A stretch of DNA of 64,000 bases, taken from the NCBI RefSeq assembly GCF_029395675.1, contig NZ_CP115184.1, forward strand, positions 2,294,001 to 2,358,000, read 5' to 3'. The notes beneath the pieces were generated by a model. That model was not told where the DNA came from and made no database searches. It saw nothing but the letters and a program-made list of their open reading frames with translations. The position numbers were made by a program, and so were the translations under genes. This DNA is from Janibacter cremeus. Its GTDB lineage: Bacteria > Actinomycetota > Actinomycetes > Actinomycetales > Dermatophilaceae. This document shows positions 15,698 to 26,431 of this stretch, in pieces (the stretch's first letter is position 1; each line of letters starts with the position of its first letter).

Positions 15698-16981
15698 ATG
15701 ACCTCCCCCACCGACCGGCGCGAGTACGACATCGTCCTCGTCGGCGCGACCGGCTTCGTCGGACGCCTCACGGCGGCCCACCTGCGCGACCACGCACCCG
15801 AGGGCCTGCGGATCGCGCTCGCCGGGCGCTCCCGGCCCAAGCTCGACGCCGTCGCGGCCGAGCTGGGCGGCGCCGCCGGCTCGTGGCCCCGGCTGATCAT
15901 CGACGTCAACGACCCCGCAGCCTGTGCCGACGTCGCCCGCTCCACCCGTGTGCTCGTCACCACGGTCGGGCCCTACGCCAAGTACGGCTACGAGCTGGTC
16001 AAGGCCTGCGCGCTGGCCGGCACGCACTACGCGGACCTGACCGGCGAGGTCCTCTTCGTCCGCGACACGAGCGAGGCCTTCCACGACGTCGCCCACCGCA
16101 GTGGAGCCAGGATCGTCCACTCCTGCGGCTTCGACTCCATCCCCTCCGACCTCGGGGTCCTCGAGACCGCGCGGGTGGCGGCCGAGGAGGGCGCCGGGGA
16201 GCTGACCGACACGGTCCTCTACGTGCGCAGCCTCAAGGGCGGCCTCTCCGGCGGGACCATCGACTCGATGCGCCAGCAGGCGATCGCCGCACGGGAGTCC
16301 CTCGAGGCGCGCCGTGCGATGACCGACCCCTACGGCCTCAGTCCGGACCGGGCGGCCGAGCCGACCCGCGCCGAGCGGGCCGAGGTCGGGGCGACGGAGG
16401 CGCCGCAGGGACGGCTGAGGCGCTTCGGTTCCCGTCTGCCCGTGCGCCGCACGGACGACGGCCACTGGACCGGCCCCTTCGTCATGGCCTCGTACAACAC
16501 GCGCATCGTGCGCCGGAGCAACGCCCTGCTGGACTGGCGGTACGGCCGGGCCTTCCGCTACCACGAGGTGAGCGACTTCGGGACGCGCAGGGCCGCCCCC
16601 TTCGCCGCCACCGGCATGACCGCCGGACTGCTCGGCCTCGTCGGCGGCATGTCCTTCAGGCCGACCCGCGCGCTCCTGGCCAAGGCGCTCCCGTCACCGG
16701 GCGAGGGTCCGGACGAGGAGTCGCGGGCGAACGGCCGCTTCCGGATGGAGGTCGTGGCCACGACGACGAGCGGGGCGCGCTACGCGACGACCGTCGCGGC
16801 CGACGCCGACCCCGGTTACAGCGGGACGGCGATCATGCTCGGGCAGTCGGCCCTCTGCCTCGCCGAGGACGACCTCACGAGCGAAGGGGGCGTGCTCACC
16901 CCCGCGGTCGCGCTCGGCTCCGCTCTCGTGGACCGCCTGCGCGAGCACGACTTCGTCATCGAGACCCACCGCGTGGTCTGA
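15698..16981 (+). CDS. Saccharopine dehydrogenase-like oxidoreductase (trans-acting enoyl reductase type)
   Basis: A 427-residue protein of the saccharopine dehydrogenase-like family. The N-terminal Rossmann motif is IVLVGATGFVGRLTAAHL, followed by LAGRSRPKLDAVAAEL and TTVGPYAKYG. The central SCGFDSIPSDLG motif is characteristic. Mycobacterial relatives include trans-acting enoyl reductases in lipid biosynthesis and related proteins of unknown substrate. There is a hydrophobic segment near TAGLLGLVGGMSF. A TACTGT box 6 nt upstream supports the start. Divergent from the repeat-protein operon. Confidence 0.85.
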   Translation: MTSPTDRREYDIVLVGATGFVGRLTAAHLRDHAPEGLRIALAGRSRPKLDAVAAELGGAAGSWPRLIIDVNDPAACADVARSTRVLVTTVGPYAKYGYELVKACALAGTHYADLTGEVLFVRDTSEAFHDVAHRSGARIVHSCGFDSIPSDLGVLETARVAAEEGAGELTDTVLYVRSLKGGLSGGTIDSMRQQAIAARESLEARRAMTDPYGLSPDRAAEPTRAERAEVGATEAPQGRLRRFGSRLPVRRTDDGHWTGPFVMASYNTRIVRRSNALLDWRYGRAFRYHEVSDFGTRRAAPFAATGMTAGLLGLVGGMSFRPTRALLAKALPSPGEGPDEESRANGRFRMEVVATTTSGARYATTVAADADPGYSGTAIMLGQSALCLAEDDLTSEGGVLTPAVALGSALVDRLREHDFVIETHRVV

Positions 16982-17019
16982 CCGCGCATGACGCGCTGCC
17001 CGACGGGTACCGGTCGGTC

Positions 17020-17280
17020 ATGATCGGATTCCTCGTCGCCGGACTCATCATCGGCGCCCTCGCCCGCCTCATCAAGCCGGGCAAGCAGAACCTGGGCATC
17101 CTGGCCACCCTCGGGCTGGGACTGGTCGGCTCACTGATCGGTGGCCTCATCGCCCAGTTCTTCGGCACCGGCAGCATCTGGGAGCTCAACGTCCTCGGCT
17201 TCGTCCTCGCCGTGATCTCCGCCGTGCTCCTCATCGGTGTGGCGGAGTCGATGGTGGGTGGGCGCCGGGCGCACCACTGA
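17020..17280 (+). CDS. GlsB/YeaQ/YmgE family small membrane protein
   Basis: An 86-residue protein with three hydrophobic helices. FLVAGLIIGALARLIKPG at the start, a central LGLGLVGSLIGGLIAQF and a C-terminal FVLAVISAVLLIGVAES match the transglycosylase-associated/GlsB stress family. Start is the ATG 38 nt after the preceding stop, so it probably shares a transcript. The specific role is unknown; homologues are associated with envelope stress. Confidence 0.88.
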   Translation: MIGFLVAGLIIGALARLIKPGKQNLGILATLGLGLVGSLIGGLIAQFFGTGSIWELNVLGFVLAVISAVLLIGVAESMVGGRRAHH

Positions 17281-17314
17281 GGCTCGCCCGGGCCCACCCG
17301 GATCCACCCCGCGG

Positions 17315-18406
17315 TCAGCCGTCGAGGCGGGCCCGGGGCACCGGGTCGTCCGTGCCCTCGAGGCGCACGTCGCGGTGCCACGACTCGGTGCGATAGCGCG
17401 TGGTCCACCCCATCGACTCGTAGAGACCGTCGGCTCCGGTGGGGCTGTCCGCGTCGACCTCGAGGGAGACGCGGTTGCGGCCGCGTCGGGCGGTGTCGGC
17501 GAGGACCGTGTGCAGCAACGCCTTGGCCACACCTCGCCCGCGCGCCAGGCGGTGCACGCCGATGTAGTCGATGTAGGTGCCCTCGGCCCCGCTCTCGTCG
17601 GGCGGCAGCACGAGGGCGGCGACCGCCCCTCCGGGGACCCACTGGCCCTCGACGTCGATCTCGGCGATCCACCAGTGGTCCCAACGGTGGCCGGGAGCCT
17701 CGCGCAGCCGGGCGAGGAACTCCGGGAAGGACTCCCGGTAGGAGTTGAAGTGGTCCGCGAAGGACTCCTCGATCATCCGGTAGACCGCCTGCAGGTCGGC
17801 CGCCACGGGGGTCCCGTCCTCGCGCTTGGCGATCCGACGGGCGACGACGCCCTCACGGTGGTGGGTCTCGACGAGGTACTCGTCACGCGGCCGGCGGTCC
17901 CGGGTCATCTGCGGCCAGGTGCGGGCGAGGCGGTAGCCGGCGGGCTCGAGCAACGAGCGCAGCCGGTCGTCCGCCTCGTGCACGGAGACGTCGAGCCGGG
18001 TGCCGCCGAGCCCCCGGCCGCGCGCGATGGTCAGGGCGACCTGCTCGGCCCAGCTGAGCAGGATGGTGGCGAGGTGCTGCTCCTGCTCGCGGCTCAGCTC
18101 GGGGTCGGCGGTGAGGTCGACATTCGTCCGACCGGCGGCGCGGTCGTGGACCCGGGCCCACACGCGGATGCGACCCTCGGGGTCGAGCACGACGACCTGG
18201 CGACGCGTCCAGGCGCCCTGCCCGACGGCCTCACCGGCGACGACGTCCGCCTCGACGGTGCCGGAGCCCTCGACCTCGCGCTTCTCCGCGCGGACGAGGT
18301 CGACGATCTCCTCGACGTCGGCCTCCTCCGGGGCGCGGCTCGTCCAGCCCTCGGGCAGACCCTGCGGGACGATCGGGAGGAAGCCGGCTCGCGGATTCTC
18401 CGTCAT
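17315..18406 (-). CDS. Tandem-GNAT N-acetyltransferase
   Basis: The 363-residue protein has two GNAT-like halves. The C-terminal half carries the acetyl-CoA-binding segment YIGVHRLARGRGVAKALLHTVL and the helix/strand NRVSLEVDADSPTGADGLYESMGW, typical of active GNATs. The N-terminal half lacks an obvious pantetheine loop and may be regulatory. The arrangement recalls mycothiol synthase MshD, but the sequence is not clearly MshD. ATG overlaps the stop of the enoyl-CoA hydratase gene (ATGA), so the two are coupled. Confidence 0.8.
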   Translation of the reverse strand: MTENPRAGFLPIVPQGLPEGWTSRAPEEADVEEIVDLVRAEKREVEGSGTVEADVVAGEAVGQGAWTRRQVVVLDPEGRIRVWARVHDRAAGRTNVDLTADPELSREQEQHLATILLSWAEQVALTIARGRGLGGTRLDVSVHEADDRLRSLLEPAGYRLARTWPQMTRDRRPRDEYLVETHHREGVVARRIAKREDGTPVAADLQAVYRMIEESFADHFNSYRESFPEFLARLREAPGHRWDHWWIAEIDVEGQWVPGGAVAALVLPPDESGAEGTYIDYIGVHRLARGRGVAKALLHTVLADTARRGRNRVSLEVDADSPTGADGLYESMGWTTRYRTESWHRDVRLEGTDDPVPRARLDG

Positions 18407-19212
18407 CGCACGGCCTTCCTGCTGCGCGGCAGGTACTCGGGCGCCCCGCCCCTGGTGTTGGCCTGACGGGCGCGCTGGGTGTTCGCGCCGAAGAGCAGCC
18501 CCAGCTGCTCGATGCGCTCCTGCGCGAACGTGGCCCGTGGGCCCTTGTGCCACGTGCCGTCGAAGATCCGCTTGGTGCTGGCGAGCGCGTCCGGCGAACG
18601 CTCGGACAGCTGGGCGGCCAACGCCGTCGCGGCGGCGACGGGGTCGAGCGCGAGGTCGGTGACCAGACCGAGCTCCCGGGCACGCTCCCCGGAGAACTTC
18701 TCCGCCGTCATCGTCAGCTTCTTGGCGACGTCGATGCCCACGAGCTGGGAGAGGGCGTGCACGCCCGACATGTCCGGGATGATCCCCCACTTGCCCTCGA
18801 GGACCGACCAGGTCGCCTCGGGGTGGGAGATGCGGAAGTCGGCCGCGAGGGCGATCTGCAGGCCCCCACCGAGGCAGTGGCCGTCCACGGCGGCGATGAC
18901 CGGGACCGGGATGCGACGCAGCGCCCACGCCGCCTCCTGGAAGGTGTTGGTCCCACGCCAGGGGCGGGGGACGAACCGGGAGATGATCCCCTTCTGGTCC
19001 TTCATCGCCGCGCCGAAGTCGAGTCCGGCGCAGAAGGAGTCGCCCTCCCCGGAGACGATGACCGCGCGCAGGTGGCGGTCGGCGCGCAGCCCGTGGGCCG
19101 CCGTCACCAGGTCGTCGAGCATCTCCAGGGTGAGCGCGTTGAGCTTGTCGGGTCGGGCCAGGCGCAGGTGCGCGACACCGCCCTCGATCGTGGTCGTGAC
19201 GTGGCGAGGCAT
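18403..19212 (-). CDS. Enoyl-CoA hydratase/isomerase family protein
   Basis: A 269-residue crotonase-fold protein. VIVSGEGDSFCAGLDF contains the first oxyanion-hole segment and AAVDGHCLGGGLQIALAADFRI the second. Position of ATWSVLEGKWGIIPDMSG fits the active-site loop; Glu is present in VLEGKWG. It probably hydrates or isomerises an acyl-CoA in fatty-acid or aromatic catabolism. TAGGCT lies 7 nt before the ATG, indicating a leaderless transcript. It is first of a two-gene operon with a GNAT protein. Confidence 0.88.
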   Translation of the reverse strand: MPRHVTTTIEGGVAHLRLARPDKLNALTLEMLDDLVTAAHGLRADRHLRAVIVSGEGDSFCAGLDFGAAMKDQKGIISRFVPRPWRGTNTFQEAAWALRRIPVPVIAAVDGHCLGGGLQIALAADFRISHPEATWSVLEGKWGIIPDMSGVHALSQLVGIDVAKKLTMTAEKFSGERARELGLVTDLALDPVAAATALAAQLSERSPDALASTKRIFDGTWHKGPRATFAQERIEQLGLLFGANTQRARQANTRGGAPEYLPRSRKAVR

Positions 19213-19219
19213 GCGCCCC

Positions 19220-19225
19220 AGCCTA
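19220..19225 (-). promoter_or_regulatory. -10 box TAGGCT, leaderless start of enoyl-CoA hydratase
   Basis: Minus-strand TAGGCT ends 7 nt before ATG 19212; its TAG is the stop codon of the upstream gene. Confidence 0.5.
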
Positions 19226-20026
19226 GGCGTCCGCGATCGCTGCGAGGAGTTCCGTCAGGATCTGGGCGGTCTCGGCGGCGGTCTCGGAGGACCCGGAGAC
19301 GAGGACGCCGTTGCCGTCCACGACGCCCACGCACTGGTGGTTCGCGCTGGTGCTCAGCTTGCCGCAGGTGATGTCCCCGTGCTTGGAGGTGTCCTCCCAG
19401 ATCCGGTCGTAGAAGCCGTCGACCTGGTCGCGGGGGATGGCGACGACACTCAGCGCCTCGTCATCGCCCTTCCGGTAGATCGCCAGGGTGTCCGTCGCGC
19501 TGTCGCTCTTGGTCCACTCGCCGAAGGAGTCCGGGAAGGCCACCGACGGGATCGGGCCGGTGGTCGACGGGGGCGACGAGGTCGGTGAGGCCGCGGTGGA
19601 GCTGGTGTCCGGGGAGGAGCTCGTCGTGCTGCTCGTGCTGCTCGTGCTGCTCGTGCTGCTCGTGCTGCTCGTGCTGCTCTGTGAGGAGGTGGTGCTCGTG
19701 GTGGACGTGGTCGAGGAGGTCGACGTGCCGCTCGTGCTGCTCGTGCTGCTCGGGACCGATGTGGACTCCGAGGACGGGCTCGTCACCGACTCCGTCGCGC
19801 CGCTGTCGTCGTCCTTGGTCAGCAGGAAGCCTCCGATGCAGCACAGGAGGACCACGACGAGCACGGTGCCGCCGGCGATCGCGACGAGGGCCCCGGTGGT
19901 GATCCCCTTGCGCGGTGGCGGCTGCGGGTCCGGCCGCTCCTCGTGCCACGACCCACCGGGTGGTTGTCCACCGCCCCATCCGCCGGAAGGCGGGGTCGGG
20001 GTGGAACCGGTGGGTGGGTACGCCAT
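19223..20026 (-). CDS. Single-pass membrane protein with Ser/Thr-rich stalk
   Basis: About 267 residues: a Pro/Gly-rich cytoplasmic N-terminus (AYPPTGSTPTPPSGGWGGG), one transmembrane helix (ALVAIAGGTVLVVVLLCCIGGFLL), a roughly 100-residue Ser/Thr stalk and a folded outer domain with two Cys (ITCGKL and HQCVGVV) that may form a disulfide. This layout is common for actinobacterial surface proteins of unknown function. ATG 20026 is used; ATG 20035 three codons upstream is equally possible, and neither has a clear Shine-Dalgarno. Confidence 0.75.
   Translation of the reverse strand: MAYPPTGSTPTPPSGGWGGGQPPGGSWHEERPDPQPPPRKGITTGALVAIAGGTVLVVVLLCCIGGFLLTKDDDSGATESVTSPSSESTSVPSSTSSTSGTSTSSTTSTTSTTSSQSSTSSTSSTSSTSSTSSTTSSSPDTSSTAASPTSSPPSTTGPIPSVAFPDSFGEWTKSDSATDTLAIYRKGDDEALSVVAIPRDQVDGFYDRIWEDTSKHGDITCGKLSTSANHQCVGVVDGNGVLVSGSSETAAETAQILTELLAAIADA
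19626..19679 (-). repeat. 9-bp microsatellite, six perfect copies
   Basis: GTGCTGCTC is repeated six times without change and encodes SST on the minus strand in the stalk of the surface protein. Two further copies occur near 19730. Copy-number changes would alter stalk length but keep the frame. Confidence 0.9.
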
Positions 20027-20106
20027 GACATGCATGGTCACACAGGACGCGACGCGTCGGTGGCACCTCCCCGTGCCGGCGCCGCGTGTCCACCGGCCGA
20101 CATGAC

Positions 20107-20147
20107 GACGCAGGCGGGACTCTCCCCTGCTGAGTCCCGCCTGCGTC
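20107..20147. terminator. 16-bp perfect hairpin
   Basis: GACGCAGGCGGGACTC and its exact complement flank a 9-nt loop. It lies between the leftward SRPBCC gene and the leftward surface-protein gene; no T-tract follows, so it may act as terminator or mRNA barrier. Confidence 0.6.
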
Positions 20148-20293
20148 TGCCGTGACTCCCCTGCGAGCCACGGGCCGGTGGTGGCCGGCGATTCCCCTGT
20201 CGCCTGCCTCCACACCACAACCTATGGCCGAAGTCACGGGGAGGTCGATGGGGAGAATTACCCATGTCGTCCGGGGGCTCACCGGAGGGTGCG

Positions 20294-20312
20294 AGGGGGC
20301 CCGCGGCCCCCT
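20294..20312 (-). terminator. GC-rich hairpin just after the SRPBCC gene
   Basis: AGGGGGC pairs with GCCCCCT across a 5-nt loop, 17 nt beyond the stop codon. Confidence 0.45.
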
Positions 20313-20328
20313 GGGGGCACTGCGGTCG

Positions 20329-20799
20329 TCAGTTGCTCTCGAGGAGCACCTTGAGCCGCTGGAGGGTCCCGGCCATGCCCTCCGTGAGCTCGCGGTCGAA
20401 GTCGGCGACACCGCCGAGGACCTTCTCCTGCAGCAGGCGCGAGACCTTCGTCGTGCCGTTCGGCGCCTCTCGGCGGTGGACCACCCGGGTGCCGGTGGCC
20501 GTCGGCGCCAGCTCGAAGGACCAGGTGCTCGCGTTGTCCTTGATGCGGAAGGCGTAGTCGCGCACCGGGTCGAAGCGCACGACCTTCGCCCGGGTCGGCC
20601 ACACGAGCGGGCCGCGGCGATTGATGTTGACCGTGCGGGTGCCGAGCCCGACCGGAGCGGTGCCGACGACGTGGGTGCGCATCACCTGGTCGCTGAGGCC
20701 GCCCAGCGCGCGCGGGTCGGTGATCACGGCCCACACGGCCTCCGGCGGTGCGGCGATCTCGGTCTCGGTCTCCAGCAGCGGTGCGTTCGTGGTTGTCAT
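20329..20799 (-). CDS. SRPBCC (START-like) family protein
   Basis: A 156-residue polyketide-cyclase/SRPBCC-type protein. ETEIAAPPEAVWAVITDPRALGGLSDQV is the usual N-terminal helix/strand region, and the C-terminal helix ends TLQRLKVLLES. The family binds hydrophobic ligands in a cavity; ligand and role are unknown. TAGGGT lies 7 nt before the ATG. A similar protein is encoded 2 kb away on the other strand (22829-23359). Confidence 0.8.
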   Translation of the reverse strand: MTTTNAPLLETETEIAAPPEAVWAVITDPRALGGLSDQVMRTHVVGTAPVGLGTRTVNINRRGPLVWPTRAKVVRFDPVRDYAFRIKDNASTWSFELAPTATGTRVVHRREAPNGTTKVSRLLQEKVLGGVADFDRELTEGMAGTLQRLKVLLESN

Positions 20800-20806
20800 G
20801 TGTCGA

Positions 20807-20812
20807 ACCCTA
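20807..20812 (-). promoter_or_regulatory. -10 box TAGGGT, leaderless start of SRPBCC gene
   Basis: Minus-strand TAGGGT ends 7 nt before ATG 20799; no Shine-Dalgarno is present. Confidence 0.5.
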
Positions 20813-20926
20813 TGCACGGACGCCCGCGCCGCGGGGGTGGTCGTGACCGGCCCCACCGCGTGAGCAGGGGGCCCCACGTCCCGAGCGATGCCGCGAGGAC
20901 CCCGACGCTGGGGGAGGATGTGCGGC

Positions 20927-22126
20927 GTGCCCCTCCCTTCGCCCTCACCGGTCGAGCACGGTCGACCGACCACGCTCGCCCTGGCGGCCCTCGTGCTCGG
21001 CGGCATCGGGATCGGGACCACCGAGTTCGTGACCATGGGGCTGCTCCCGGAGATCGCGGAGGGCATCCACACCACGATCCCCCGGGCCGGGCACACCATC
21101 TCCGCGTACGCCATCGGCGTCGTCGTGGGCGCTCCCACGATCGCCGTCCTGGGCAACCGGCTGCCGCGGCGCGAGCTTCTCGTTGGGCTGATGCTCCTCT
21201 TCGCGCTGGGCAACGCCGCGAGCGCGCTGGCCCCCGGCTACGGCACGCTCATGCTCTCCCGCTTCGTCGCCGGGATCCCGCACGGCGCCTTCTTCGGCAT
21301 CGCCTCGATCGTCGCCTTCGACATCGTCGCGCCCGGTCGCGGCGGGTGGGCGGTCAGCCGGATCATGCTCGGCATCCCCATCGCCAATGTCGCCGGAGTG
21401 CCGCTGGCGACCGCGTTGGGGCAGCAGACCGGCTGGCGCTCGGCGTACTGGCTCGTCGCGGCCATCGGCCTGCTGACCGCGGCGCTCGTCAGCGTCCTCG
21501 TCCCCCACCAGCCGGGCGATCGCGAGGCCCGGATGCGCAGCGAGCTCGCCGCCTTCCTCGACTCGCAGGTGTGGCTGACCCTGCTCATCGGCGCCATCGG
21601 CTTCGGCGGTGTCTTCGCGATGTACTCCTACATCTCCCCGATCCTGCGCAACCAGACCGGTCTGCCCGCGGACGCCGTCCCGATCTACCTCTTCGTCTAC
21701 GGCATCGGCGGGCTGCTGGGCACGATCGTCGCCGGCCGCCTCGTCGACCGCTCGGTGCTGCACACCCTCGTGTGGTCGACGGTCGCGACGGGGGCGAGTC
21801 TGGCCGCCTTCGCGTGGGCCGCGGACTCGGCGATCCCCGCGGGGGTCGTCCTGCTCCTCGTGTGCATCTCCGTCTCGGCCTTCGTCCTCGCGCTCCAGCT
21901 GCGACTGATGGAGGTCGCCGGCAGGGCGCGCACCCTCGGCGCCGCCGGCAACCACGCCGCCCTGAACATCGCCAACGCCCTCGGCGCGTGGCTCGGTGGC
22001 GTCGTCCTCGCCGCCGGGTGGGGCTGGCGTGCACCGTCGCTCGTCGGCGCCGGCCTGTCCGTCGCGGGACTGGTCATCCTGCTTCTCTCGCTGCGGATCC
22101 ACCGCGGCCGCACCACCCTCGACTGA
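20927..22126 (+). CDS. MFS exporter, AraJ/DHA1 type
   Basis: About 399 residues and twelve hydrophobic helices. GGIGIGTTEFVTMGLLPEIA and FVAGIPHGAFFGIASIVAFD are hallmark motifs of AraJ/YdhP-like drug:H+ antiporters in the DHA1 group. GTG 20927 is preceded by GGGAGG at 8-9 nt and is preferred; an in-frame ATG at 20918 lies too close to this Shine-Dalgarno. Substrates of relatives include arabinose analogues, chloramphenicol and other compounds; none can be assigned here. Confidence 0.85.
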   Translation: MPLPSPSPVEHGRPTTLALAALVLGGIGIGTTEFVTMGLLPEIAEGIHTTIPRAGHTISAYAIGVVVGAPTIAVLGNRLPRRELLVGLMLLFALGNAASALAPGYGTLMLSRFVAGIPHGAFFGIASIVAFDIVAPGRGGWAVSRIMLGIPIANVAGVPLATALGQQTGWRSAYWLVAAIGLLTAALVSVLVPHQPGDREARMRSELAAFLDSQVWLTLLIGAIGFGGVFAMYSYISPILRNQTGLPADAVPIYLFVYGIGGLLGTIVAGRLVDRSVLHTLVWSTVATGASLAAFAWAADSAIPAGVVLLLVCISVSAFVLALQLRLMEVAGRARTLGAAGNHAALNIANALGAWLGGVVLAAGWGWRAPSLVGAGLSVAGLVILLLSLRIHRGRTTLD

Positions 22127-22194
22127 GTTGTCCCACCCCCTTCGCCCCGCGCCAGTCGCGCGACGGGCCGGTGGGGCAGCCGGCATCCTCCAGT

Positions 22195-22253
22195 GGCTCC
22201 GCTCCTGCTCCACCACACGGGCAGTGCCCGCGAGATGGAGCAGGAGCGTAGCC
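22195..22253. other. 18-bp imperfect hairpin between MFS and GNAT genes
   Basis: GGCTCCGCTCCTGCTCCA (22195-22212) pairs with 22236-22253 with one mismatch. The 23-nt loop contains a further CGGGCA/TGCCCG dyad. No T-tract follows. It probably terminates the MFS transcript, or is a REP-like element. Confidence 0.55.
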
Positions 22254-22300
22254 GCCGGGACACTTCGGAAACCGTCGTCGTCGCGCTCTGCACCGCACAA

Positions 22301-22306
22301 TAGGGT
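22301..22306 (+). promoter_or_regulatory. -10 box TAGGGT, leaderless start of GNAT
   Basis: TAGGGT ends 7 nt before ATG 22314; no Shine-Dalgarno. Confidence 0.5.
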
Positions 22307-22313
22307 CCACCCC

Positions 22314-22829
22314 ATGAGACACCCCGACATCCGGCCGGCGACTCCCGGCGACCTCCCCGACATCCTGCGGCTCGTCCGGGAGCTCGCGGTCTACGAGAGG
22401 GAGCCGGACTCCGTCGAGGCGACCGAGACCGACTTCGCGGCCGTCCTCTTCCCCTCCGAGGGCACTCCGACGGCCTTCTGCCACGTCGTCGAGGCGGACG
22501 AAGGGGGGACCCCTCGCGTCGTCGGGATGGCGCTGTGGTTCCTCACCTTCTCCACCTGGACCGGGCAGCAGGGCATCCACCTCGAGGACCTCTTCGTCGA
22601 GCCGGAGCACCGCGGCTCCGGACTCGGCAAGGCACTGCTGGTGCACCTCGCGCAGATCGCGACGGAGCGCGGGTACCGGCGGCTGGAGTGGACGGTGCTG
22701 CGGTGGAACGAACCGGCCATCGCCTTCTACGAGTCGCTCGGCGCGACGCCGCAGGTCGAGTGGGAGACCTATCGGCTCGACGGGGACGCGCTGACGCGCG
22801 TGGGCGCGCCGACGCCTACCGTGGCGTGA
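22314..22829 (+). CDS. GNAT N-acetyltransferase (diamine-acetyltransferase-like)
   Basis: A 171-residue GNAT. IRPATPGDLPDILRLVRELAVYE at the start, LEDLFVEPEHRGSGLGKALL (acetyl-CoA loop) and WTVLRWNEPAIAFYESLGA near the end match the thialysine/spermidine acetyltransferase group. The C-terminus ends TPTVA. It overlaps the next gene by one base (TGATG). The acceptor amine is unknown. Confidence 0.85.
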   Translation: MRHPDIRPATPGDLPDILRLVRELAVYEREPDSVEATETDFAAVLFPSEGTPTAFCHVVEADEGGTPRVVGMALWFLTFSTWTGQQGIHLEDLFVEPEHRGSGLGKALLVHLAQIATERGYRRLEWTVLRWNEPAIAFYESLGATPQVEWETYRLDGDALTRVGAPTPTVA

Positions 22830-23359
22830 TGGCCCGCGACAAGACCGTCTCCGACAGCATCGTCATCGACGCCGACCCCCTGACCGTCTACGCGGCCGTC
22901 AGCGACGTCACCCAGATGGGCCGGTGGAGCCCGGAGAACCTCGGCGGCACCATCGAGCACGCAACGGGCCGCCCCGGGGGGCTCACGGTCGGCACCTCCT
23001 TCGTCGGCGCCAACCGGCGCGGCCCGGCCGAGTGGGTCACCGGGTGCGTCGTCACCGCCGCCGACCCGGGCCGAGGCTTCACCTTCCGCGTGCACCGCAT
23101 CGGTCTGCGCACGCCCCGGGTCCGCGCGAGGATCGCCACCTGGGACTACCGCTTCGAGTCCGTCGAGGAGGGGACCCGCGTCACCGAGACGTGGACCGAC
23201 GACCGCCCCTGGCCGGACGGTGTGGCACGGCTCTTCGACAAGGTCGCCACCGGCGGCAGCACCTTCGCGCAGTTCCAGGCGGGGAACATCCGACGCACCC
23301 TCGACCGGTTGAAGAGCGAGCTCGAGAGCGACCACCGGAGCGACCCGGCGCAGGGCTGA
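22829..23359 (+). CDS. SRPBCC family protein (polyketide cyclase-like)
   Basis: The 176-residue protein begins with SDSIVIDADPLTVYAAVSDVTQMGRWSPE, the typical SRPBCC opening, and contains GLTVGTSFVGANRRGPAEW and GTRVTETWTDDRPWP. Similar proteins are often annotated polyketide cyclase/dehydrase, without a proven reaction. It is coupled to the GNAT gene by a 1-nt overlap. Confidence 0.82.
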   Translation: MARDKTVSDSIVIDADPLTVYAAVSDVTQMGRWSPENLGGTIEHATGRPGGLTVGTSFVGANRRGPAEWVTGCVVTAADPGRGFTFRVHRIGLRTPRVRARIATWDYRFESVEEGTRVTETWTDDRPWPDGVARLFDKVATGGSTFAQFQAGNIRRTLDRLKSELESDHRSDPAQG

Positions 23360-23522
23360 ACCCCCCTTCGCGTCCCGGGTGAGGTGGTCCGCGCCCACGC
23401 GGGCGGCACCCTCCGCCGGCCGTGTCGAACGGCGGTCCCGACCGCGCAGCGGAACCGCTGCGGACGCGGGGCGCCGTCGGTGCCATAGTGGGCGGGTTGC
23501 AGACGCCGCAAGGAGGCCACCG

Positions 23523-26240
<2,718 letters not shown>

Positions 26241-26263
26241 TCGGGTTGCCGCACCTGCCCCCT

Positions 26264-26286
26264 GTTTATCGGGTCACCCGATAAAC
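26264..26286 (+). terminator. ppdK terminator hairpin 1
   Basis: GTTTATCGGG/CCCGATAAAC with a 3-nt loop; first of three hairpins after ppdK. Confidence 0.6.
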
Positions 26287-26326
26287 CCCCGGTTCGCACG
26301 AGTTTCTTACTCAGGCGAACCGGGGG
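26286..26326 (+). terminator. ppdK terminator hairpin 2
   Basis: CCCCCGGTTCGC pairs perfectly with GCGAACCGGGGG around a 17-nt loop. Confidence 0.6.
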
Positions 26327-26377
26327 AAAGTCCAGCTGAGTCGCGCGGAACGGGGGAGTTCGCGCCCCGAGCCACAT

Positions 26378-26421
26378 GACGAAGGGGGCTGCGCACCGTG
26401 CGGTGCGCAGCCCCCTTCGTC
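26378..26421. terminator. Bidirectional hairpin 3, 21-bp perfect stem
   Basis: The arms (26378-26398 and 26401-26421) are exact complements with a 2-nt centre and contain GAAGGGGG. It lies between convergent ppdK and the frame-disrupted membrane-protein gene, whose inferred stop is 11 nt away. Confidence 0.75.
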
Positions 26422-26431
26422 GATGGTCGGG

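Noticed and set aside
13947-15701. Long plus-strand open frame across the oxygenase and repeat region
   Set aside because: It is the complementary frame of the repeat and oxygenase genes; the minus-strand frames have conserved motifs and good ribosome sites.
20888-20926. ATG 20918 or the further upstream start for the MFS gene
   Set aside because: The Shine-Dalgarno GGGAGG lies too close to 20918 and fits GTG 20927 better.
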